This document shows positions 6,341 to 12,065 of a stretch of 12,081 nucleotides of DNA, piece after piece. Below the pieces are notes generated by a model. It was not told the DNA's origin. It searched no databases and saw nothing but the letters and a program-made list of their open reading frames with translations. Both the position numbers and the translations under genes were made by a program. This DNA comes from an uncultured Bacteroidales bacterium (GTDB lineage Bacteria; Bacteroidota; Bacteroidia; Bacteroidales; Bacteroidaceae): the NCBI GenBank assembly GCA_947367415.1, contig CANBEE010000064.1, positions 1-12,081 of the forward strand, read 5' to 3'. The stretch's first letter is position 1. Each line of letters opens with the position of its first letter.

Positions 6341-7087
6341 TTACATTTTATCTTCAGGCTCTTCGAGTCCCCCTCCTTGGGAGGGGGTAGGGGAGGCCGA
6401 TAAGTTCATCATATGCACCGCCACCAAGGCTGCAGTCTCGGTGCGCAAGCGCGACTTGCCCAGGGTGATGGGGCGGAAGCCGTGGTCGATGGCGGCTTTC
6501 ACCTCCTCGGGGCTGAAGTCTCCCTCGGGGCCGATGAGCACGAGGGCATCCTCGCCGGGCGTGAGGGCCTGCATGAGGGGCTCCTTGTCGCCCTCGTAGC
6601 AGTGGGCGATAAACTTCTGCCCCGCGAAGGGTTGGGCCACAAACTTGTTGAAGGGCGTCATACCATTGAGCACAGGCAGCGTAGGCTTGAGCGACTGCTT
6701 CATTGCCGAAACGAGTATCTTCTCGACACGCTCGGTCTTCACTACCTTGCGTTCGGAGAAGCGGCAATCGAGAAAGGTGATTTCGCTGACTCCAATCTCA
6801 GTGGCTTTCTCGACAAACCACTCGATGCGGTCCATATTCTTGGTAGGCGCCATCGCCAGGTGCAGATGTCCCTGCCACAGGGGCTCGGGCGTGGTGGTCT
6901 CTACGATGCGCACATAGCAGCGCTTGCCACTGATGATATCAATCTCGGCACGATAGAACGAGCCCTTGCCGTCGGTGAGCATCACCTCGGCGCCTTCGGT
7001 GAGGCGCAGCACACGAAGAGCATGAGCCGCCTCCTCTTGGGGGAGCTCAAGGGTAGTAGCAATGTCGGGGGTGTAGAATAAAAACAC
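6341..7087 (-). CDS. rsmE: 16S rRNA (uracil-1498-N3)-methyltransferase RsmE
   Basis: RsmE methylates U1498 of 16S rRNA using S-adenosylmethionine and is a SPOUT-class enzyme. In this 248-residue protein the N-terminal PUA-like part carries the HALRVLRL motif (22-29). The centre has the family segment MAPTKNMDRIEWFVEKATEIGV (79-100). The C-terminal trefoil knot shows LIGPEGDFSPEEV (184-196) and LGKSRLRTETAALVAV (209-224). The start is GTG (7085-7087); no ATG precedes it before an in-frame stop in the upstream repeat. The domain ends near residue 229, and the following residues ASPTPSQGGG come from reading a dispersed C/G-rich repeat, so the last 18 or so are probably an acquired tail. The gene lies 93 nt after the BFN gene on the same strand, separated by an AT-rich heptamer array. 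Confidence 0.95.
   Translation of the reverse strand: MFLFYTPDIATTLELPQEEAAHALRVLRLTEGAEVMLTDGKGSFYRAEIDIISGKRCYVRIVETTTPEPLWQGHLHLAMAPTKNMDRIEWFVEKATEIGVSEITFLDCRFSERKVVKTERVEKILVSAMKQSLKPTLPVLNGMTPFNKFVAQPFAGQKFIAHCYEGDKEPLMQALTPGEDALVLIGPEGDFSPEEVKAAIDHGFRPITLGKSRLRTETAALVAVHMMNLSASPTPSQGGGLEEPEDKM
6369..6398 (-). repeat. C/G-rich repeat, copy 2 (inside the rsmE 3' end)
   Basis: This is the inverted partner of 6266-6295. It contains an 8-bp palindrome, CCCCCTCC (6369-6376) with GGAGGGGG (6380-6387), loop TTG. It is translated as residues 230-240 of RsmE. The two copies could fold into a long stem with a loop of about 73 nt between truA and rsmE. Confidence 0.8.
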
Positions 7088-7093
7088 GTTCTG

Positions 7094-7156
7094 GAATTCT
7101 GAATTTTGAATTATGAATTATGAGTTGTCAATTGTGAATTATGAATTGTGAATTGG
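7094..7156. repeat. Nine-unit tandem heptamer array (GAATTnT)
   Basis: GAATT-type units start every 7 nt at 7094, 7101, 7108, 7115, 7122, 7129, 7136, 7143 and 7150, with units such as GAATTCT, GAATTAT and GAATTGT. Two units are degenerate (GAGTT at 7122, CAATT at 7129). The array fills the rsmE leader up to 6 nt before its GTG start. Confidence 0.85.
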
Positions 7157-7176
7157 AGTTCCGCGATGTTGTGCAA

Positions 7177-7197
7177 GAATTCATAATTCAGAATTAT
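7177..7197 (-). repeat. Inverted arm of the heptamer array
   Basis: Read on the minus strand this 21-nt stretch gives about three more heptamers (AATTCT, GAATTAT, GAATTC), inverted relative to 7094-7156 and 20 nt away. It supplies the last codons and the TGA stop of the neighbouring BFN gene. Confidence 0.7.
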
Positions 7198-7738
7198 CCT
7201 CCTCTCTCTCCCGAATCACATCGCGCAGGTGGGCAGCGAGTTCGTAGTCTTCACGCTCGATAGCAGTCTTGAGCACTCCACGCAGCACCTCGGTATTCAT
7301 CACGGTGATAGGCATGGAGTAGGCACCGCCCCCTTCGTCGCGCATGCACTGGGTATTGAGCAGCTCCTCGTCGATATAGATGGGGCGGCCTTGGTGCAGG
7401 GCGATGGCGATGGCATCGGAGGTGCGGGCATCTACATTGACAGTCTGCCCGTACTGCTCGCATACGAGGTAGGAGTAGAACACGCCCCCCTTCACCTTAT
7501 ATATATATACCTCCTGGATGCGTATGGCAAAGGCGTCGGCCATGCCGGCAATGAGGTCGTGAAGCATAGGACGCTCGGTGGAGACATCGCGGAGGAACAT
7601 GGCGATGGCCTGTGCCTCGAGCAAGCCCACCAGGATGGGCAGACTGCGATTGCCGTCACGCTCACGTAGCAGGGCGATGTAGAACTTGTCGTTCGCCGCC
7701 TTCTGCAACAGGTCCTGTACTTTGAGTTCGACTTTCAT
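7181..7738 (-). CDS. Bifunctional nuclease (BFN/DUF151) protein with UVR motif
   Basis: In this 185-residue protein, residues 1 to about 130 form the BFN domain (formerly DUF151, PF02577), with the usual N-terminal strands, LPILVGLLEAQAIAMFL (33-49), a Pro-x-x-HDLI-type segment (MLHDLI, 58-63), and VNVDARTSDAIAIALHQGRPIYIDEELL. Near residues 150-178 is a UVR (UvrB/UvrC-like) helix, LKTAIEREDYELAAHLRDVI, a protein-protein interaction motif. Plant and mycobacterial members have reported nuclease activity or stress roles; the bacterial substrate is not settled. The protein should be cytosolic. It follows the nupG-like gene by only 12 nt, so the two are almost surely co-transcribed. Its last residues, NSEL, and its stop come from the heptamer repeat, so the original C-terminus may have been slightly different. 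Confidence 0.88.
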   Translation of the reverse strand: MKVELKVQDLLQKAANDKFYIALLRERDGNRSLPILVGLLEAQAIAMFLRDVSTERPMLHDLIAGMADAFAIRIQEVYIYKVKGGVFYSYLVCEQYGQTVNVDARTSDAIAIALHQGRPIYIDEELLNTQCMRDEGGGAYSMPITVMNTEVLRGVLKTAIEREDYELAAHLRDVIREREEDNSEL

Positions 7739-7750
7739 TTGGAATCTGCT

Positions 7751-9013
7751 TTATTTCTCCTTCACATGCTTATAACGGAAGATAAACGCAAATAGTATAG
7801 CTACCACGAGGGCATAGCCCGCAAAGATGTACCATACGGTCTCCCATCCGGCCATCTGTGCCATCGGGGTGTCCTTGGAGTATACCACCGCATTGACTAC
7901 CGCCTGAGCGCTCAGCGTACCCACTGTGGCACCGAAGCCATTGGTCATCATGATGAAAAGGCCCTGGGCGCTGGAGCGGATGTTCATGTCGGTCTCCTTA
8001 TCAACAAAGAGCGAACCCGAAATGTTGAAGAAGTCGAACGCCACGCCATACACGATCATCGAAAGTATAAACAGCCATACACCGTTACCGGGGTTACCCA
8101 CGGCAAAGAAGCCGAAGCGGAGCACCCAAGCAAACATGGCGATGAGCATCACGTTCTTGATGCCGAAGCGCTTCAGGCAGAAGGGGATGAGCAGGATACA
8201 CAGCGTCTCGGAAACCTGTGAGAGCGATATCAGGATGTTGGCATGGGCCACGGCAAACGAATCGGCATACTCGGCGATGCCGGCAAAGCTCGAGATGAAG
8301 GGGTTGGCATAGCCATTGGTAATCTGCAGCGACACACCCAGCAGCATGGAGAAGATGAAGAAGATGGCCATCTTCTTCTTCTTGAACAGGGCGAAGGCAC
8401 GCAGGCCGAGGGCATCAATCATCGAGCCCGACTTCTTGCCCTTGTTCACGGCACAGGGAGGTAGGGTGAAGGCATAGGCACCGAGCACCACGCTCCACAG
8501 GGCGCTCACGAAGAACTGTTCATAGCCATGCTGGAAGCCCATGAGGTCGACAATCCACATCGACACGATGAAGCCGATGGTGCCAAACACACGGATGGGC
8601 GGGAAGGCCTTCACGGTGTCGAGTCCGGCACGGTCGAGCGCCGAGTAGGATACCGAGTTGGACAAGCCCAAGGTGGGCATGAAGAACGCTACGCTGAGTG
8701 CGTAGAGGGGGAAGATTTGGCCGAACGTCACGCTATCGCCATGCGTCATGCCCATGTATCCGGCCAATGCCATGAAGGTACCTGCCAACAGATGGCTGAT
8801 ACCGAGCATTTTCTGTGCAGGAACAAAGCGGTCGGCCACGATACCGATGAGCGCTGGCATGAAGAGCGACACGAAGCCCTGCACGGAGTAGAACCAACCG
8901 ATATTCTCGGCCAGGCCCACCTTGGCAAGGTAGCCGCCCATAGAGGTGAGGTAGGCACCCCACACGGCGAACTCTAGGAAGTTCATTACAATCAATCTTG
9001 CTTTCGTATTCAT
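7751..9013 (-). CDS. nupG: Nucleoside:H+ symporter, NupG/XapB-like (MFS)
   Basis: This 420-residue protein has about twelve membrane segments and lies close in size and sequence to E. coli NupG. Distinctive family segments include FLEFAVWGAYLTSMGGYL near the start, FMPTLGLSNSVSYSAL, the FPPIRVFGTIGFI segment, LRAFALFKKKKMAIFFIFSM, SLSQVSETLCIL, FDFFNISGSLFVDKE, SAQGLFIMMTNGFG and the ending FRYKHVKEK. It should import nucleosides with protons across the inner membrane for salvage. It is the first gene of the probable four-gene minus-strand unit with BFN, rsmE and truA, and a well-formed Bacteroidetes promoter lies 51-81 nt upstream. The ATG at 9013 gives the normal family N-terminus. The symbol rests on family similarity; xapB-like xanthosine specificity is possible. 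Confidence 0.92.
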   Translation of the reverse strand: MNTKARLIVMNFLEFAVWGAYLTSMGGYLAKVGLAENIGWFYSVQGFVSLFMPALIGIVADRFVPAQKMLGISHLLAGTFMALAGYMGMTHGDSVTFGQIFPLYALSVAFFMPTLGLSNSVSYSALDRAGLDTVKAFPPIRVFGTIGFIVSMWIVDLMGFQHGYEQFFVSALWSVVLGAYAFTLPPCAVNKGKKSGSMIDALGLRAFALFKKKKMAIFFIFSMLLGVSLQITNGYANPFISSFAGIAEYADSFAVAHANILISLSQVSETLCILLIPFCLKRFGIKNVMLIAMFAWVLRFGFFAVGNPGNGVWLFILSMIVYGVAFDFFNISGSLFVDKETDMNIRSSAQGLFIMMTNGFGATVGTLSAQAVVNAVVYSKDTPMAQMAGWETVWYIFAGYALVVAILFAFIFRYKHVKEK

Positions 9014-9063
9014 ATAGTCTGTAATTTTGGTTATTTGCTTAAAGAAGTCAAACGTAATTCTTG

Positions 9064-9094
9064 CAAATTTACGCTATTTTTTAGAAAACACAAA
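9064..9094 (-). promoter_or_regulatory. Bacteroidetes-type promoter of the nupG operon
   Basis: On the minus strand TTTG (complement of 9091-9094) is followed, after 19 nt, by TAAATTTG (complement of 9064-9071). Both boxes match the Bacteroidetes consensus TTTG-N19-20-TAnnTTTG. The -7 box lies 50 nt before the nupG ATG. Confidence 0.8.
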
Positions 9095-9203
9095 GAAGGG
9101 TGGGTTGTTTTGACTTATATGACCAAATTATGAGAATGCTATGCCGTTGCAGTCACATCGAATAATTTGTCTGTATTGCTACGTTTATTCGCAGAATAAT
9201 CAC

Positions 9204-9211
9204 TACTTTTG
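9204..9211 (+). promoter_or_regulatory. -7 box of proC
   Basis: TACTTTTG matches TAnnTTTG and lies 57 nt before the proC ATG. No TTTG is present at the expected -33 distance. It sits back to back with the nupG promoter in a 255-nt divergent spacer (9014-9268) that otherwise shows no gene. Confidence 0.5.
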
Positions 9212-9216
9212 CAAAC

Positions 9217-9234
9217 GGCTTGTTATGACAAGCT
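9217..9234 (+). promoter_or_regulatory. Small hairpin in the proC leader
   Basis: GCTTGT (9218-9223) pairs with ACAAGC (9228-9233) around loop TATG, with one flanking G-U pair. It lies just downstream of the predicted transcription start. It could stabilise the mRNA or be an operator; no regulator can be named. Confidence 0.3.
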
Positions 9235-9268
9235 AGGTATAGTGTGTAACAAAGGTAAAAAGTGAACT

Positions 9269-10126
9269 ATGACAATCGCTGTTATCGGCACCGGAAATAT
9301 GGGCGGTGCAATCGTAAGAGGACTCATTAAGTCGGGCACATGTGCCCCCAAGGATATTATCTGTACGGCAAAGACAGAGAACACGCTGAATAAGTTGCGC
9401 CAGTATGACGCCTCATTGCGTGTGAGCTGTGACAATAAGGAAGCTGCCCGCGCTGCTGACATTATCATACTGGCTGTGAAACCTTGGTTCATCGGGGATG
9501 TCATCGAGGAGATACGTCCGTTTGTGGATTTGAAGCGGCAGATGATCATTTCTGTTGCGGCAGGCATCACCCTCAAGGACCTCACTCATCTTCTTGTGCC
9601 CGATTACGAGCAGTACGAGATGGAGCGTATCATGGCCGAGGCCGAAGAGAGAGAACCACGGTTCCCCGAGTCGTTTGCCGAGCCCATGCTCTTCCGTGTC
9701 GTTCCCAATACGGCAGCCGAGGTGTTGGAGAGCGTTACCTTCATTGCTTCGAGGGGAGCCACCGAGGAGCAGGTAGAGCTCGTACGCCAGCTGTTCTCGA
9801 CTATCGGGTATACGATGGTGGTTGCCGAGAAGCTTATACCTGCCGGAACCTCCTTGGCCTCATGTGGCATAGCCTTTGCCATGCGCTACATACGTGCAGC
9901 CATGGAAGGTGGCGTTGAGCTTGGCTTCCGCCCGGGCGAGGCTGCGGAAATTGTGGAGCACACGGTGAAAGGTGCTGCAGCACTGCTGCTCTCGCAGGGC
10001 ACACATCCCGAGGTGGAAATCGATAAGGTGACGACGGCAGGTGGCATCACCATCAAAGGCCTCAATGCTATGGAGCGTGCAGGCTTTACCAACGCTGTTA
10101 TTGAAGGACTGAAAGCAAGCAAATGA
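9269..10126 (+). CDS. proC: Pyrroline-5-carboxylate reductase ProC
   Basis: ProC carries out the last step of proline synthesis, reducing pyrroline-5-carboxylate with NAD(P)H in the cytosol. This 285-residue protein has the Rossmann motif GTGNMGGAI (7-15), ILAVKPW (67-73), ISVAAGITL (94-102), VVPNTAAEV (144-152) and the C-terminal dimer domain with KVTTAGGITIKGL (253-265), where the family's SPGGTT has Ala for Pro. Residues about 109-141, between ITLKDLTHLL and FRVVPNTAA, form a charged insertion (YEQYEMERIMAEAEERE and following) not present in most ProC proteins. The stop overlaps the ATG of the proB remnant (ATGA), showing that a proC-proB-proA operon was ancestral. With proB and proA broken here, ProC may work on P5C made from ornithine, or intact proBA may lie elsewhere. 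Confidence 0.95.
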   Translation: MTIAVIGTGNMGGAIVRGLIKSGTCAPKDIICTAKTENTLNKLRQYDASLRVSCDNKEAARAADIIILAVKPWFIGDVIEEIRPFVDLKRQMIISVAAGITLKDLTHLLVPDYEQYEMERIMAEAEEREPRFPESFAEPMLFRVVPNTAAEVLESVTFIASRGATEEQVELVRQLFSTIGYTMVVAEKLIPAGTSLASCGIAFAMRYIRAAMEGGVELGFRPGEAAEIVEHTVKGAAALLLSQGTHPEVEIDKVTTAGGITIKGLNAMERAGFTNAVIEGLKASK

Positions 10127-10296
10127 AAATGAAGCGCATTGCAGTGAAGATTGGAAGCAACGTGCTGACCCGCAAGGACGGTACGCTGGACATTACCCGC
10201 ATGTCGGCCATCACAGACCAGGTGGCTGAGCTCCACAAGCGTGGATGGGAGGTGATACTGATTTCGTCAGGTGCTCACCACCAAGGAGGGGCTTGA
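10123..10296 (+). pseudogene. proB: 5' remnant of proB (glutamate 5-kinase), truncated
   Basis: The ATG overlaps the proC stop (ATGA). The first ~50 codons read as a typical glutamate 5-kinase N-terminus: KRIAVKIGSNVLT, RMSAITDQVAELHKRGWE, VILISSGA. The match ends at SSGA, where an intact gene would go on with V-x-x-G; here the frame gives HHQGGA and stops at TGA 10294-10296. Glutamate 5-kinases are about 360 residues, so roughly six sevenths is missing, including the rest of the kinase domain and the catalytic residues. The piece cannot be an active enzyme. The sequence downstream matches the end of proA, not proB, which points to an internal deletion rather than a point mutation. Confidence 0.85.
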
Positions 10297-10503
10297 CAAA
10301 TTCGTCGATTCCAACAAGCTGTTGATGCAGCATGTGTCTATGCCAATGTCTCTACCGCCTTTACCGATGGTGCCCAATTCGGCTTTGGCGCAGAGATCGG
10401 CATCTCTACCCAAAAGTTACATGCACGCGGCCCCATGGCCCTGAACGAACTTACCACCTACAAATACCTTATTGAAGGTTCCGGACAGGTTCGCTGGCCA
10501 TAA
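10271..10503 (+). pseudogene. proA: 3' remnant of proA (glutamate-5-semialdehyde dehydrogenase)
   Basis: From about 10318, the frame ending at TAA 10501-10503 reads VDAACVYANVSTAFTDG, then QFGFGAEIGISTQKLHARG, then PMALNELTTYKYLIEGSGQVR. This is the conserved C-terminus of gamma-glutamyl phosphate reductase. Upstream, from about 10271, the next frame reads VLTTKEGLDKFVDS, resembling the segment before it in ProA, so a frameshift near 10310-10320 probably lies inside the remnant. About 75 codons of a normal ~417 survive, without the catalytic Cys region, so it is non-functional. With the proB piece it marks a deletion that joined the first 50 codons of proB to the end of proA. Confidence 0.85.
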
Positions 10504-10520
10504 TTTATAAGAATGAAAAT

Positions 10521-10561
10521 AAAAGCAGCACATACGAGGAAGTCTTGTATGTGCTGCTTTT
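10521..10561. terminator. Bidirectional terminator between proBA relic and potD
   Basis: AAAAGCAGCACATAC (10521-10535) pairs perfectly with GTATGTGCTGCTTTT (10547-10561) over 15 bp with an 11-nt loop. T-rich ends lie on both strands. It serves the plus-strand proC unit and the convergent minus-strand potD gene, which ends 22 nt away. Confidence 0.85.
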
Positions 10562-10582
10562 GTTTATCTAATGTTGTATGGT

Positions 10583-11914
10583 TTATCTTCTTCGTTGGCT
10601 CTTTTTCTTACGCTTGGCTTGGCGTTTCTTTTGCTGCACCTTGTTGTATATGCCCCATGCGATGGCACCGCCCAGCACTACGACGATGAGGATGATGACC
10701 CACGACTCCAGGTTGTCGCCCTTCACGCGGCTCCACATCTCCAGCATATTCTTGGTGCGGCTACCGCAGTCGCGCATCAGTGCTGCGCGGTCGATGACGC
10801 TCTGGTCAGGGTACTGGATGCTGTTGACGGGTACGCTGTCGGCCTCCTCGCCGAAGAAGTAGGTGAGGTCGATGTATTCGTTCAGTGAAGAGTCAATCTT
10901 GGCTTCCAGTATTTCGGGCGAAGCGATGACGCTCACGTAGCCAATCTCGTCCATGTTGCGCAGCGCATTCTCGGGCATACACATGAAGTTGATGAAGTAC
11001 GAGGCGGCCTTGGTGTTGACGGCGTATTTGGGTATTACCCATCCATCGAACCATACGTTGGAGCCTTCGCGGGGTACGTGGTACTTCAGGGTCATGCCGA
11101 TGGCTGCAGCCTCGTCGATAGCCCATACGGCATCGCCGCTCCAGCTCACATTCATGTAGGCTTTCTTCTTGGTCATCATCTCCTTGCCGAAGTCCACTTC
11201 CCAGCCTGCTATATTCTTCTTGGCAGCCTTGAGCAGGTTCTCTACGGTGGCGATAGCCTCGTCAGATGAGTCGTTCATGAGCTGTTCGCGTGTCACCTTG
11301 CCATCGAGGATGTCCTGGTAGCGGGCATACATGAGCATCGGGCCGAAGATGTCGCGGTATGCATCCTTCATGAGAATTTTGCCCTCGAAGCGGTCGTCCC
11401 AGATGATGCCCCATGAATCTACCTCCTCATCGGTCACATACTCTGGGTTGTATAGGATACCTGTGGTACCCCACATATAGCCTACGGCATAGTCGTTGGC
11501 AGGCTTGCCCTCCTTGTCCATGCGTGAGAACTGGTCGATGACGTAGGGCGATACCAAACTGATGTAGTCGGGCGTGTTGCCAAAGTCGCGAGGGATGGGG
11601 AGCAGCATGTCATTGGCCAGCATGCGGTCGATGATGTACTCTGAGGGACACACCACGTCGAAGTCTTCGTGCCCCTTTTCGAGTTTGGCAAGCATCACCT
11701 CATTGATGTCGAAGAGCTGGTAGATTATTTCTACCTCCTCACCGGTTTGCTCTTTGTACCATACCTCAAACTCGTCCAATAGGCTCTCATCGATGTAGTC
11801 GGCCCAGTTGTACACTTTCAGTGTGTGCTCGCGGTCAGCAGCATACGAGTGGTTTGTCGGGAATACCCCGAACAGCACTGCCACAAGCAGGCTAAGATTC
11901 AGGAATTTCTTCAT
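10583..11914 (-). CDS. potD: PotD/PotF-like polyamine-binding protein, membrane-anchored
   Basis: This 443-residue solute-binding protein belongs to the spermidine/putrescine ABC-transporter family. Residues 1-25 are a signal peptide (MKKFLNLSLLVAVLFGVF, ending HSYA before A26). The mature part shows family segments: LKVYNWADYIDESLL (32-46), a VVCPSEYIIDRM region (87-98), GYMWGTTGILYNP (145-157), MNVSWSGDAVWA (254-265) and NVWFDGWVIPKYA (286-298); Trp288 and Asp290 correspond to polyamine-contact residues in E. coli PotD. Unusually, it continues into a membrane helix (about 404-423) and a tail with eleven Lys/Arg in its last 17 residues. The positive-inside rule suggests anchoring in the inner membrane with a cytoplasmic tail. 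E. coli PotD is 348 residues, free in the periplasm. The frame is open to 12061, but that extension crosses promoter repeats and lacks a signal peptide, so I chose ATG 11914. No potABC gene is in view. Confidence 0.88.
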   Translation of the reverse strand: MKKFLNLSLLVAVLFGVFPTNHSYAADREHTLKVYNWADYIDESLLDEFEVWYKEQTGEEVEIIYQLFDINEVMLAKLEKGHEDFDVVCPSEYIIDRMLANDMLLPIPRDFGNTPDYISLVSPYVIDQFSRMDKEGKPANDYAVGYMWGTTGILYNPEYVTDEEVDSWGIIWDDRFEGKILMKDAYRDIFGPMLMYARYQDILDGKVTREQLMNDSSDEAIATVENLLKAAKKNIAGWEVDFGKEMMTKKKAYMNVSWSGDAVWAIDEAAAIGMTLKYHVPREGSNVWFDGWVIPKYAVNTKAASYFINFMCMPENALRNMDEIGYVSVIASPEILEAKIDSSLNEYIDLTYFFGEEADSVPVNSIQYPDQSVIDRAALMRDCGSRTKNMLEMWSRVKGDNLESWVIILIVVVLGGAIAWGIYNKVQQKKRQAKRKKKSQRRR

Positions 11915-11943
11915 TGTTTTTACTTTTCTTATAATTAGAGCGA

Positions 11944-11975
11944 CAAAGATAGTGCAAGCCGAATGAAATGCCAAA
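11944..11975 (-). promoter_or_regulatory. Proximal promoter of potD (copy 1 of a repeat)
   Basis: On the minus strand TTTG (complement of 11972-11975), then 20 nt, then TATCTTTG (complement of 11944-11951) match the Bacteroidetes promoter consensus exactly. The -7 box is 29 nt before the potD ATG. The boxes fall inside or next to a 28-nt repeat, 11951-11978. Confidence 0.75.
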
Positions 11976-11978
11976 TTT
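11951..11978. repeat. 28-nt promoter-containing repeat, copy 1
   Basis: The element begins AGTGCAAGCCGAA and ends CAAATTT. It matches 12038-12065 in the same orientation with three mismatches in 28. The start-to-start distance is 87 nt. It resembles a dispersed upstream element of Bacteroidales genomes, a recollection not checked here. Confidence 0.8.
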
Positions 11979-12013
11979 ATTTGAGCATTTCTGAGGCGCC
12001 GCCTATCTTCTGG

Positions 12014-12028
12014 GCTTGCATAGCAAGC
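12014..12028. repeat. Small hairpin between the two promoter repeats
   Basis: GCTTGC (12014-12019) pairs with GCAAGC (12023-12028) across ATA. The right arm shares the GCAAGC word with the flanking repeats. Its role is unknown. Confidence 0.35.
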
Positions 12029-12030
12029 AC

Positions 12031-12062
12031 TAAAGTAAGTGCAAGCCGAACGAAATATCAAA
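12031..12062 (-). promoter_or_regulatory. Distal, degenerate promoter-like unit (copy 2)
   Basis: On the minus strand TTTG (complement of 12059-12062), then exactly 20 nt, then TTACTTTA (complement of 12031-12038), which has two mismatches to TAnnTTTG. Its spacing equals that of copy 1, but the -7 box is decayed. Confidence 0.4.
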
Positions 12063-12065
12063 TTT
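12038..12065. repeat. 28-nt promoter-containing repeat, copy 2
   Basis: This is the direct-repeat partner of 11951-11978 (25 of 28 identical). Both carry AGTGCAAGCCGAA and the 3' CAAATTT that forms the -33 TTTG on the minus strand. No gene is seen from 12066 to the edge. Confidence 0.8.

Noticed and set aside
5294..7081. Long plus-strand open frames opposite truA, rsmE and the permease
   Set aside because: They are antisense shadows of well-identified genes, with low-complexity His/Gly/Ala-rich translations and no family features.
7094..7197. CRISPR array
   Set aside because: The units are 7 nt, directly adjoining and without spacers.
10123..10296. A functional 57-residue protein made from the proB start plus HHQGGA
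   Set aside because: Everything after SSGA is out of family, and the kinase core is missing, so a scar is the simpler reading.
11915..12061. Longer potD frame (49 extra residues)
   Set aside because: It crosses both promoter-like repeats, and the signal peptide begins only at the ATG at 11914.
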